Positions 41,578 to 52,413 of a DNA stretch of 64,000 bases are shown one piece after another. A model generated the notes under the pieces. The model ran no database searches. It was not told the origin of the DNA and saw only the letters and a program-made list of their open reading frames with translations. The stretch is from Caprimulgus europaeus (Eukaryota; Chordata; Aves; Caprimulgiformes; Caprimulgidae): the NCBI GenBank assembly GCA_907165065.1, contig OU015532.1, forward strand, positions 34,142,339-34,206,338, given 5' to 3'. Numbering within the stretch: the first letter of the stretch is position 1; each line of letters opens with the position of its first letter. The translations under genes were made by a program, and so were the position numbers.

Positions 41578-44312
41578 TTGAGATTTCTAGAAAGCCTAGG
41601 ATAGTAGTTGCTCAGATACCCAGATTTGCCTTTTGAGGTGTCTCAAAACATTGTGGTAATTCATGTCTCTTATTAATTCACGTTGGAAACTATTATTATT
41701 ACTTTGGTAAATCAGGCTGATCATGAATTTATGAACTCATATTTTGGCACAGAGAGCTGAAGATGCTCTTGCCCAGAAACTGAATTGTTTGAGGGTAAGG
41801 GCATGAAGGTAAGCAAGCCTCTGGAGCTGCTTGAAGGTAAAGGTTGGTAAGCACATTATGTCTTTTTAAAAACTGTCAAAGTTGTGTGAAAACACATTTG
41901 CTTGGGTCAATAATAAGGAAAAAATAGAATAGCAATAGAACATCATAAATTCCTGAAGATATTTTAACAGTGCCCAGAGGAGAGAGAAACCCAGGTCTCA
42001 TTCTTGTTTTCCATTTTGAGGTTGCTTGTTATATTCATACAACTTAAGAAAATCTGCACTAAAAAGCCCCGCTATGCTTATGATGATATTATGAAATGAT
42101 ATGCAATACAATTCCAAATGAAGATGGTGTTTATGATGATAGAGAGCAATTACACAAAGCATCCAGGTGTTTTCTGTTACAATTTTGTGTCTTAAAATGA
42201 CAGAAGATTTAACTGCAACTACACATAGCTCTTTTTTTATATGCTTCTATTTGAACTGAAAAATACGTATCTTCTAATTTTACCAAATGCAACAAATGTT
42301 TATCTAGCAAATGCATAGTCTTGTACCTTTGGCGCAAAACATTGCTCAGTTTCTAAGGCAATGCAGATGATTACCTATCAACTTCACAAACACAGAAGTG
42401 TGGTTGCTTTCCTCAAGCTGTGTGCTTAAAATTCATGCGAGACAGCTTTTGCTTGCATAGCCATGTTGATCTATCTTGTGTTTTGATGTGCTACCAAAAC
42501 TGCAAATCATCTTCAGTGATAGTTCTGCCCCTGAAAAGCAAAAGAGTAGAAGGAATGAGAAAAATGTTGATTTTGCTCAGAGCACTGTAAGAGAAGGAGA
42601 CAACAATCCAGGCCTCAAACAAGCAATTGGTATTTAGAACTCACTGTGCATCGCTGAGTTACAAAAACAGGAAGAGGCATGATGAGTATATAAGCATGAA
42701 CAGAGCTTGGAAAAAAGCCCTGGTGACTGACAACAAGCGTTATTTTAATGATAGAGCTCCAGCTCTGGTGTAAGTCGCATGAAGATATGTGCATGCAATA
42801 TTCTTCTGTCACCATTCTTGGACATAGTGGCTGGCTAATAATTAATGAAGCAGCAATTCATGTCTAATAGTATAAACAGTTGGTTATTCCTTTGAATGAA
42901 AATCTGAGTTTGATTGACTCAGATCCACTGTTTGCAACCTCATAAAACCACAGTCATGAGCAATAATTGATTTACTCACCTCTCCAGTTGGCAATGCTGT
43001 ATATTGAGTAACACTGAAGTGGATAAGTGCTTCTGATGTACAGCTCACAAACTGAATTAAGGCCATGACCTCTCTTTATGAGTCATAGCATAATGTTACA
43101 TTATTTAATAATTCCCTTTTTCAGTGGAAGAAATCTTGAGGAGACACCACTGAATTGCACAAAGCACACAGAACACTTGGGTTTTCTGCTAGCCTGTGTA
43201 TTTCACTAACCAGCTACATCTTTTGGGACACATTTAAAATCTTTTGATTTTGCTGGTCGTGTGGAACAGGGTCTAGTTAAAACCATGTCCTAATATTTTA
43301 CTCTTGTTGAAACTTTTCTAAAAGATTGTCATTATATATGTATGTAAATCAGCTGATTTCTTGCCTGATATTTTAGAAAATTTACTAACTTTTGAAGCTT
43401 TTAAAGATTAATTTAACTAGTAACTTCTGCTTTCATCAAATAAATGGATTTAAGCATGAATAACACTCACTGCCATCTATATCAGTATCTTGTTGATGCC
43501 ACTATAGCAAATGAACCAGGAAGACTCACTTGTATGCCAGATACAGCTGAAGGCATGTAAATTCTTGGGTTTGATTGATAAATTAATCAAAGAGGGCCAG
43601 TTTACTCTACTGTTACGGGCATGTGCATTTCTGCTCTACAAAGACATTTAATGCAGAGTGTGAGCATATTTCCTCCTTGGGGCAGAACGTACAGTGGAGG
43701 AACTAAAGTAAGCAGTTGCAGGCCAGGAGAAACAAGAAGCGTACATGTTAAAAAGGTGTGGCTAGATTAGTCTTATCCATGTGTGTCAGTCTTGCAAAAT
43801 TATTGCAAGGCACAAAATCGACTTGCACACCACATTTTTGAATGAAGAGGAGAAACATAATGTCATTGTGCTTATCAAAGGAAAAACAAACCAACAACTC
43901 GTTCTGGAGAGAATGCCTTTTACATCTTCTGTGTCTTCAAGATTTTCAAGTCAGTGCTACAATTACTGAGATTGCAGAGTCTATTATTCTGATGTTAGGA
44001 AATACCAATTGTGCAGCTGCACACTGAATGTGAATTATATTCCATGGTGTAGTGCATTATTATGCAGGCTTTAATTATAGGATAATTGACTGGTCTTTTC
44101 CACAAAATACTGACCTCATTTACTTCGATTCTAAATATTTGCAAAACTGGCTTTGACATAATCATGAAATATCTACGATACTTTGAAGTTTATGACCTGA
44201 AGAAGGATATTTTCTGGCTGTCCTGTTTGGGGTAATGCATTATTGTACCTTTTTTACAAACCTGTTCCTGTCTATACACTTAAAAGTTGTTGGTAACAAA
44301 GAAATACCCTCT

Positions 44313-44391
44313 TGCTATAATAATTGTCTTATCTTTGGTGTATGAAAGATATATGCTATAATAATTGTCTTATCTTTGGTATATGAAAGAT
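44313..44391 (+). repeat. 41-bp tandem duplication
   Basis: A 41-base unit beginning TGCTATAATAATTGTCTTAT is immediately repeated at 44354. The second copy keeps 38 bases and shows one mismatch (GGTGTATG against GGTATATG). The near-identity points to a recent local duplication. No coding or mobile sequence is associated. Confidence 0.9.
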
Positions 44392-45828
44392 CCTGTGTTT
44401 GCTTAGTGTTTCATGCTAATCCAGATGCCCCAGTTTACGAATGAGGCATACAGGCACTGTCTTAAACAAGCAGTACTTTTAAATTCTAGTTTTATCTTTT
44501 TCTTGTAGATAAATTCAGCCACTTCATTATATGGCTTTTAAACTGATGCTTTCCTTCAGGCTCCTAATATAGTAGTTTTTAAAATTTCACTTTTATTTTT
44601 AGGTTCTCTTTTCAAATTGCAGAACTGATTCCTTTCCCCTTTTGAACATGTAAACCAGAATTAAGAGATTCTGCTTAGTCATACCAAATGTCATTAAACA
44701 AAAAAACTCCTAAGAATCCAGTTCTAGATGTGACAGTATTTAAACTTCCTTTATACTATTAACAAATGAAAGCTGTTGAACAAAAAATTAGTCTCATTTG
44801 TATCTGTACAGATTTTCAAAGTGAAAATTTTTGTTTGAATATTGGTTTCAGACTATGAGATAAATGCCTACATACTTTAAAGATTTGTTCCTAGGTTTTT
44901 AAATTCTTGAATTTTCTTCTCTTTGCTGGCTGCGGTTGAGTTAAATATTTCTTTGCTGCAAATATAATATTTTCACATTGCTGAGTAGATCAAAATATAT
45001 CTTATCTGTAATAATAGTTCTTAAGTCAGCAATATTAAAAGTTTTTTCATATTGGTAGTCTGCATTGAGTTATGCTTAAAATATCTTCCTTTTATTAAAG
45101 ACACAAAACCCACCCTAATCTCGAAGAAGCCAAATACTATCAGACAACTAGCCAGATTAAGATTTTTTTTTTAAAGTTGGAATTCAGGATGACAAGAAGG
45201 CTCGGAGAGAAAGGAGATTAAACAAATCCTATTCCTTACATGGAGTCGGGAAAGCAAGTAATCACAGTGACATTAATAAAAAGTCATATTGGAAATATAG
45301 TTGAAAGTGCATATAGCATAGACTGGCTGCTCTTAAAAAGCAAAGTAAAGTAAAGTACTTATTTGAAAGCGAGGTAGAATCTCTACAGTTAATCTCCACT
45401 TAGAATATATTGAAATTTCCTTCCAGGTTTATTGGAAACAGAACATTTTTCTAACTAATACCCGTTCACATTAAACTTCATATTATAGGAGCGTCAAAAC
45501 CCTAGATGGATTTTTGGGTCACAGTTAGAAAGAGGTTGATTCCAGAAACTTGTGTGTTGTTTTCCCGTACTCCTCTGACCATTTTGTTTCATTTCATTGT
45601 CACATTCTTTGCTTCTCTTTTTTGTCTTTTAGAAAAACTTTGAAAACTTCACTTTTTCTTAATTAGAGCAGGCTCAGGTCTCCTCAGCAGAAGAGACAGT
45701 GGAAATTTGTTTTTTGGGAGGATGAGGACAATAGGAGGATAATAGGTCCTGGAAGGTCAGGAAGATTTTGGAGGGCTGTTGGAAATGAGGGGGAGATGAA
45801 AAGATCACATGCTTCATGTATCAGTCTG

Positions 45829-45873
45829 TCATAGCTACCAGGTAGTCATAGCTATCAGGTAGTCATAGCTACC
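45829..45873 (+). repeat. 17-bp tandem repeat, 2.6 copies
   Basis: TCATAGCTACCAGGTAG, then TCATAGCTATCAGGTAG, then TCATAGCTACC. One mismatch separates the two full units. It lies about 140 bp left of the solo LTR but appears unrelated to it. Confidence 0.85.
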
Positions 45874-46014
45874 TTCCTTCCATTCCCAATTCCCCTTCCC
45901 TGTGCAAACTTCTGTGTGCCCAAACAGGGAGGAAGGAGTGACACAGAAGGAAGTGGGAGGAAGGAGGCCTGGGCAAGAGAGGAGAACGCCTGGACGAAGC
46001 TGGCATCAGGTGAG

Positions 46015-47154
46015 TCTATTTGGTTTGTGTGGCCAGGGTTTGGTAGCAGGGGGGTGACACAGGTGTGGCTTCTGTGAGAGAAGCTGCCAGAAGCTTCCCC
46101 AATGTCCAACACAGCCAATGCCAGCCAGCTCCAAGATGGACCCACCGCTGGCCAAGGTTGAGCCCATCAGTAACGCCTCTGTGAGAACAGAATTAAGGAA
46201 AAAAAAGGGGAAGAGAGGAAAAAAAACCTGCACATTTTGCAGCTAGAGAGAGGAGTGAGAAGACGTGAGAGAAACAACTCCACAGACACCAAGGTCAGGG
46301 AAAAAGGAGGGGGAGGAGGTGCTCTAGGCCCCAGAGCAGATATTTCCCCTCAACTTGTGGTGAAGACCATGGTGAAGCAGGCTGTCCCCCTGCAGCCCAT
46401 GATGGTCCATGGTGGAGCAGATGACCACCTGCAGCCTGTGGAAGACCCCATGCCAGATCAAGTGGATGCCTGAAGGAGGCTGTGACCCTGTGGGAAGCCC
46501 TCACTGGAGCAGGTTCCTGTCAGGACCTGTGGCCCCATGGAGAGAGGAGCCCACGCTGGAACAGGTTTGCTGGCAGGACTTGTGACCCCGTGGGGGACCC
46601 GCACTGGATCAGTCTGTTCCTGAAGGACTGCACCCCATGGAAAGGACCCAGACTGGAGCAGTTCATGAAGAACTGTCAGTCATGGGAAGGACTCACGTTG
46701 GAGAAGTTCATGGAGGACTGTCTCCCGTGAGAGGGACCCCACGCTGATGCAGGGGAAGGAGTCCTCCCCCTGAGGAGGAAGCAGCGGCAGAAACACCGTG
46801 TGATGAACTGACCCCAACCCCATTCCCTGTCCCCCTGTGCCGCTGGGGGGAAGAGGTGGAAAACTGGGAGTAAAGTTAAGCCCGGGAAGAAGGGAGGGGT
46901 GGGGGAGGTGTTTTAAGATTTGGTTTTACTTCTCATTATCCTATTGTCTGATTGGTAATAAATTAATTATTTTTTTTTCCCCCAAGTCGAGTCTGTTTTG
47001 CCCGTGCCAGTAATTGCTGAGTGATCTCTCTCTGTCCTTATCTCCACCCACGAGCCTTTCATTATATTTTTCTCCCCCTGCCCATTTGAGGGGTGGGAGT
47101 GATAGAGTGGGCTTCAGTGGGCATCTGGCATCTAGCCAGAGTCAACTCACCACA
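46015..47154. mobile_element. Solo LTR of an avian endogenous retrovirus
   Basis: I recognise this GC-rich block as an LTR common in bird genomes. Its landmarks are AAGCTTCCCCAATGTCCAAC-like sequence near the left end, a central run of 'CCCCATGG...CACGCTGGAGCAG' units, AAGTCGAGTCTGTTTTGCCC (46984-47003), ACCCACGAGCCTTTCATTAT, and a right end of GGCATCTAGCCAGAGTCAAC TCACCACA. The right end closes in CA at 47153-47154. The five bases after it, GTGAG (47155-47159), also occur at 46010-46014, just before the proposed left end. That would be a 5-bp target-site duplication, typical of class III (ERVL-type) insertions. The left end reads TC rather than TG, presumably by mutation. No second LTR, primer-binding site or gag/pol sequence is found on either side, so the provirus was probably lost by LTR-LTR recombination. 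AATAAA at 46957-46962 could be the polyadenylation signal if the LTR runs on the + strand. A TATA-like AATATAATG on the other strand near 47062-47070 keeps the opposite orientation possible. Confidence 0.8.
46440..46745 (+). repeat. Degenerate 45-bp tandem repeats inside the LTR
   Basis: Successive units share the pattern 'ggactgt-ccccatgg-aagga-ccacactggagcagttcatg-a'. The clearest are at about 46626-46670, 46671-46715 and 46716-46745, with older-looking units to the left. They keep a 45-base step, so a chance open frame (46482-46730) shows a 15-residue periodicity. This is a known-looking part of this LTR rather than a separate insertion, and I do not regard the open frame as a gene. Confidence 0.6.
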
Positions 47155-47159
47155 GTGAG

Positions 47160-49242
47160 GCTCAAGAGCAGTCTGGGCATCTAATGATACGAGATGTTTC
47201 CTCCACCACTGCTTTCTTTAGCAAGGAGGCCTATCACCTTATCCACCCCTGCTGTTCCTTTACAAGACTGTTTGTGCCCAGTTGTTGAGAAACAAAGTGG
47301 ATATAAACTGTTTTGCAGTGCACACTACTTGAGCATCAGCAAAGTGGCCATCAGGGCTATGGGCACCTGCTAGAAGAATTGGTTTTCCTACCCAAGTGTC
47401 CAGGAGACTGCCTATTTTGCATGGAACTACAATTAGCCCTAACCCTAGATCAGAAAAGGGAATTAAAGAAAAAATATATGTTAAAAAAGTTCTCAGATTT
47501 GGAAGAGTTTCACAATTGGCTCTTTTAATCTATGATGTGACAACTCAGCAAAAGCTGAGCTTTTAAAAAACTTTAACCACTAAATAACATGTCCATACGA
47601 CCAGTGATCTAAACTGTTTAAATGGTCGTGGCTGTAGCAGGACTCTACAAATGTATTACTCAGTGGAAAGCTATGTGTCTAGGAACACTCTCATAAGAAT
47701 TATATTTTTAATCTATTAAAGAGCACATGCAGGCAGATTAATAGAACTCAGGGACAGAGCTGATGAATGAGCATTTTTCTGCAAAATAAAATGCATACAA
47801 ATATGACCTTATTGCTCTGGTGGGGGGTGAATTGCAGCTCAGTGTGAAAATCTGAGAAAGTATCTTTAAGTTTTAAATAGAAAACTCTTGGTTCTGAAAA
47901 CCAGGAAATGGAACTGAGGATTTTTTTTTTTTTAAATGCTGTGATTTTCTCACAGAGAACTATCTTCTCCTCCCACTTGTATCTGTTATGACCTACAGGA
48001 AGCTCAGCAGTGGCATACGTGGAAAACATTCATCACTGACTCACAGAAAAATCATACTCGTTCATTTTCTTCATGCCAAAAGAAAAATCTCCACAAAAGA
48101 CTATTTTCATTTAGTGCTCTTTTTCCTACTTGCTGAATGCTGCTAGAAGTACCATTTCCACATCTCAATGGGAAAACGTTCTGCCTGTAGTTTTCAAGAG
48201 ACATTATACTATTGACTTAGAGATCCTGTTGACTTTTCCCAGCTGTTTTAATTTATTTGTTTAAAATATTGCTACTGTAGATTTCATAATCACTCTTTCC
48301 TCATGGCAATCAGATATTAATTTGTAATCTACACAAAAAACAGATCTGAGTAGAGATTAAATGCAGGTAGTGAGTAAGGGAAATATTTAGGAGTTTTGAG
48401 TAAAAAAACTTATTAGATATTATGTAACAAATTGCATTAAATTAAAATTCAAATAAACAAAAATATGGTGAAATTTGAACATTCCATGGGTCTTCTGAGA
48501 CCCCTTATATTAAACAAATATGGGAGCTTAGCAAAAATTGTACACATTGCATAAGGCTGGGTCCAGAGTCCTGGTTGTGAGAGGCAGCTTGGTCCTGCCT
48601 TTCCATCCTAATCTGTATTTACTTAAAGATTTCTTATGTCTCTGAAGACCTTCAGATAGACAGGGTTGTGTTTTTTCAAGTATTAGATAATTGCCCTTAC
48701 TAAGCCCAGAGCTGGACTGAAGCAGAAAATTCAAGGTGCCTGATTTATGCACTCTCATTTTCCAATATAAAACTGCCTTCAAAGTAAAAGAAAACTATCT
48801 AAATGTCTTACTTACTTTTGTGTTTGGAACTAAAGATACGTGACTTTGTCATCAAAGGAACTTGTGATGTTGAAGTGAAATTAAATTTGTGCCTAAAATG
48901 CCTAGACAGTGTACAAGATTTTCAAAAACATCCTGAAAAGTTTCCATTTCTTTATTCTTTGCTTGTGCTAAGGACAAGTGACTTAGCTATCAGTGATGCT
49001 TATTAGAATCCTGTAATATAATGAAAATGAAATGCATTGTGCCCAATATGCCTTAGTTTTCATAATAATGACAACACATATGCTGTATTTCTTTCTTTGT
49101 TTTCTTTGTGTTGAAGATATAAACTGTCTTTCTGCCATCACAAACTGTGAATAATGTATGAAATAAACAAACAAACAAAAAAAGATGCAAAATATGAATA
49201 GAAATAGGCTGTGCAGGAGACCCATATGTTCTGCTTGGGGAT
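47160..49242. other. Gene-free AT-rich stretch
   Basis: Composition returns to AT-rich just right of the LTR. Open frames of up to about 93 codons (minus, 47748-48029) show nothing recognisable. A T run lies near 47922 and an AAAC run near 49162-49182. Confidence 0.5.
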
Positions 49243-49314
49243 GGGCTTGATTCACAGCCTATCAAAGTCAATGCCAAGGCTCCTATGGAAAATAACAGGC
49301 TTTGATCAGGCCCT
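49243..49314. repeat. Ancient palindromic amniote repeat (MITE-like)
   Basis: The block begins GGGCTTGATTCACAGCCTAT and ends AACAGGCTTTGATCAGGCCC T. These are imperfect inverted copies of each other. The middle holds CAAAGTCAATGCC, a form of the 'ATTGAAGTCAATGG' core. I recognise this as a 72-bp palindromic interspersed repeat that is common in turtle, crocodile and bird genomes, though I cannot give its catalogue name. The arms are well decayed, as expected for an old insertion. Confidence 0.6.
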
Positions 49315-50006
49315 ATAGTCATATATTTTGGGCCCTGGATTCTTAAGTAATAAGAAAAGAAACAACTTGTCAATGAACAGTATTCTTTCCCTTTGTGTTG
49401 CTCTTCAGGTGCCAAGAGCTCTCTTGACACCTGAAGTTTGACTTTGTTGCAGCTTCCTACACTGAGCCCTACTACCTGTGGAAGGTCTGGGTTTCAGGGT
49501 ATTGTGTATGATATTTAGATACGAGGTAGGGTAATCACGCAGCTGGTATCATACTGGCTGTTAAGTTCAGAGGATTCTTGGTAGTTAAATGAGATATATT
49601 ACCATATAACTCCATGGTTTTTAGACAGACGAGTGCCTCTGTTTTGAGCTTAAATTTCTTAGTCCCTTGAATCATCACTTAATACATAGTTGACATTTAA
49701 AAATAATACTTCTTGCACAAGGGGCCAGCTTGTGTACACCGAGTCTGGAGAGCAACATGTCTGCTTTGAGCTCCCACCCACAGTTGTAACAAAGCTAATA
49801 AGTAACACATAGTAATGCCAGCTCCCATGAATTAGTGATGAGTAACGGGTTTTTGGCTGAGATTGCTGATGACATGGGAACCTCCAAGCCTCTGAAAAAT
49901 TCTGTCTCTGTCACAAGAAAAGCCTCTCATATTGACTGCCTCCTGAGCTCACCTGCTTCCCAACGAAAGGAGCCAGTGAAGCCTGCTGTGGGAGGGCTCC
50001 TCTTCT

Positions 50007-50345
50007 TTCTCTTCTCTTCTCTTCTCTTCTCTTCTTTCTCTTCTCTTCTCTTCTCTTCTCTTCTCTTCTCTTCTCTTCTCTTCTCTTCTCTTCTCTTCTC
50101 TTCTCTTCTCTTCTCTTCTCTTCTCTTCTCTTCTCTTCTCTTCTCTTCTCTTCTCTCTCTCTCTTCTCTTCTCTTCTCTTCTCTTCTCTTCTCTTCTCTT
50201 CTCTTCTCTTCTCTTCTCTTCTCTTCTCTTCTCTTCTCTTCTCTTCTCTTCTCTTCTCTTCTCTTCTCTTCTCTTCTCTTCTCTTCTCTTCTCTTCTCTT
50301 CTCTTCTCTTCTCTTCTCTTCTCTTCTCTTCTCTTCCCTTCTCTT
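50007..50345 (+). repeat. (TTCTC)n pentanucleotide array
   Basis: This is an almost pure tandem array of TTCTC units (AAGAG on the other strand), about 67 units long. One phase break from extra CT dinucleotides lies near 50153-50163, and minor irregularities occur at the left edge (50007, 50035). It is all pyrimidine on the + strand and therefore all purine on the minus strand. Neither strand of a TTCTC array contains stop codons, which explains the long frames on both strands (49835-50632 plus, 49927-50847 minus). These are artefacts, not genes. Confidence 0.98.
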
Positions 50346-50578
50346 CCCTTCCCTTCCCTTCCCTTCCCTTCCCTTCCCTTCCCTTCCCTTCCCTTCCCTT
50401 CCCTTCCCTTCCCTTCCCTTCCCTTCCCTTCCCTTCCCTTCCCTTCCCTTCCCTTCCCTTCCCTTCCCTTCCCTTCCCTTCCCTTCCCTTCCCTTCCCTT
50501 CCCTTCCCTTCCCTTCCCTTCCCTTCCCTTCCCTTCCCTTCCCTTCCCTTCCCTTCCCTTCCCTTCCCTTCCCTTCCC
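50346..50578 (+). repeat. (CCCTT)n pentanucleotide array
   Basis: About 46 uninterrupted CCCTT units (AAGGG on the minus strand) follow the TTCTC array in register. At the junction one CCCTT unit (50336-50340) and one CTCTT unit alternate before the pure block starts. I see no interruption before the end at ...CCCAG (50576-50580). The minus strand is a series of GGGAA units, which could fold into G-quadruplex or triplex structures. Such purity suggests recent expansion by slippage, and the assembled length may not be the true length. Confidence 0.98.
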
Positions 50579-50716
50579 AGAAACCTGATGCTTCTCAGAA
50601 GAAAGAAGAGAGCTGAAAAACGCATGTTGTGAGAAGGTCCGTTTACTTCTTTCTCCACCTTCCACACGCAGTGGGATAGGTTGTTTGCTTCTTGCTTGTC
50701 TACTTGCTGGAAAAGG

Positions 50717-50741
50717 AAAAAAAAAAAAAAAAAAAAAAAAA
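50717..50741 (+). repeat. 25-bp A run
   Basis: A homopolymer of 25 A's is flanked by GG and GAAAAAGGA. It lies 140 bp right of the pentanucleotide array. It could be a retroposon tail, but no body is recognised on its left side. Confidence 0.9.
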
Positions 50742-51687
50742 GAAAAAGGATCATTTTGCCGTACTCATGCCTAGTCCACAAGAGCTGATAAGGGAAAAGA
50801 TAAAAAAGGAGTTTACAAGGAGCAACATAAGGCTGGTGTGCTGGCAAGAATTGACAGGAGGTTGGGAACAGGAGATTGAGGGAACATTTGAGAGCAACGT
50901 GAGCTGAGGGCAGAAATTAAGATGAGAACTGGTGGTCCATCTGGCTGAGCACTGGGCACATGGGGGTGCAAGTGGGGACAGTCTGGTGGAGGAGGGGACC
51001 AGGCTTGTGCAGGGCTGAGGTAGCTGAGAAAATGGAATTATTTGCTGAGAAGCTCAGCAAAGAAGAGGAAGTGAGAGATCATGCAGTGCCAAATGCTTAA
51101 AATCATATTGCTCATTTTCTATGTTTCTCCCTTTCAAGGATACAATACAGACAGAGGGAGTTTGGGAAAAAGAAACAGGTCAAAATCCCCAGTACTATTA
51201 TTTTTATTATTTTAAACAAAGTACAACAACATCAAAATACCATTTTTCAGTTTTCTAAGGAGGAATATCAAGATCTAGAAGATCTTTTGGAGTTTTCATT
51301 AATGCAACCTTTTGCTTCTCATAAAAATACAAAGACTCACTGTTTTTTTAATATTTATGATTCTGTATATTTATTATTTTTCATGTAAAAATTGTTCTGA
51401 CTCAAAAATGGGGTAGGTTAAGCCATTAGCAGTCCAGGAACTCTCACTCAATGTAAAGAAGTTTTCTGAGGGGTATAGTAAGATGAAGGAGCACATTAGC
51501 AGGTGCTAGACAAGACTCACTGGACCCTCCCACCTCTAAATAGTACTGGAAGTGTTATTTAGATCATGACAGAAATGGTACTAACAAAACCTATACGTGA
51601 AGCTATCCATGCTATGTGACCACCATAGGTCTCAGATAATTCCTTTAAAAAATGCTGAAAAATGTAAAAAAGGACATCAGCAGATGG
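50742..51687. other. No gene seen
   Basis: The left part (50760-51060) is moderately G-rich and the right part AT-rich. No open frame is worth noting and no mobile element is recognised. Confidence 0.5.
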
Positions 51688-52140
51688 ATCATAGAATCAT
51701 AGAATCGCTTGGTTGGAAAAGACCTTTGAGATCATTGAGTCCAATCGTACCTGTCCATTACTAAACCATATCGCTGAGCACCCCATCTAGCCACCTTTTA
51801 AACATCTCCAGGGATGGTGACTCAACCACCTCTCTAGGAACCCCATTCCAGTACCTGAGAACCCTTTCAGTGAAGAACTAGTTACCTGGGAGAAAAGACA
51901 CACACGTGCATCACTATGACCTCCTTTCAGGTAGTTGTAGACAGTGATAAGGTCTCCCCTCAGCCTCCTCTTCTCCAGACTAAACAACCCCAGTTCCCTC
52001 AGCCGCTCCTCATAAGACTTGTGCTCCAGCCTCTTCACCAGCTTCGTTGCCCTTCTCTGGACATGCTCCAGCACCTCAATGTCCTTCTTGTAGTGAGGGG
52101 CCCAAAACTGAACACATCTCACAGTTGGTCTTGGGCCCCT
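51688..52140 (-). mobile_element. CR1 LINE, 5'-truncated, relatively young
   Basis: Read on the minus strand, the element codes for the C-terminal end of CR1 ORF2 with the hallmark [18 protein letters not shown], preceded by [12 protein letters not shown] and RRATKLVK. About 80 codons of the diagnostic region are open (52122 down to about 51880). Its 3' end appears on the + strand as ATCATAGAATCATAGAATCG at 51688-51707. Sequence homologous to CR1 stops just upstream of [12 protein letters not shown], near 52122-52140, so about 450 bp are present. The endonuclease domain and nearly all of the reverse transcriptase are missing, so it cannot move by itself. It is the least decayed LINE in the window and lies opposite in direction to the other sizeable CR1 pieces. 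Confidence 0.95.
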
Positions 52141-52413
52141 TTTTTGTTAGAGACAAGCATTCTTTCAGAAACCGGTATTCATGCCACCCCAGACAACAAA
52201 TGAAAGCAGTACAAAACATTTTATTTAGGGTAATGAATTTCATGAAGACAGCTTACCTTCAAAAGGTAATATACATGAAATCATCCTACATAGTCTCATG
52301 TACAGGTGAAATTTTTTTTTTATTTCTAATGGAAAAGTGGAAGTGAAAAATACCAGTATGGATTTGTATTTTAGTTAACTTCTGGTTCAGATTTTAGTTT
52401 TGTGTTTTAGATT

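Larger units (their letters stand above)
41578..46009. other. Gene-free stretch
   Basis: No gene is seen. The stretch is AT-rich up to about 45650 and then becomes G-rich and purine-rich (45700-46010) as the LTR is approached. Two small tandem duplications inside it are listed separately. Confidence 0.5.

Noticed and set aside
44313..44391. CRISPR-like direct repeats
   Set aside because: There are only two adjacent copies with no spacers, and the context is vertebrate. The other short tandem repeats in the window are likewise simple duplications.
46482..46730. Small gene with 15-residue repeats
   Set aside because: It lies wholly inside the LTR and follows its 45-bp repeat periodicity.
49053..49430. 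125-codon minus-strand open frame
   Set aside because: It runs through the palindromic repeat at 49243-49314 and has no recognisable motif, so its length is accidental.
49835..50847. 265- to 306-codon open frames on both strands, like lysine/glutamate/arginine-rich proteins
   Set aside because: They are produced by pentanucleotide repeats with no stop codons in any frame. The peptides are pure repeat translation.
51787..52122. 111-codon minus-strand gene
   Set aside because: It is the C-terminal remnant of CR1 ORF2 running into its 3' UTR, not a host gene.
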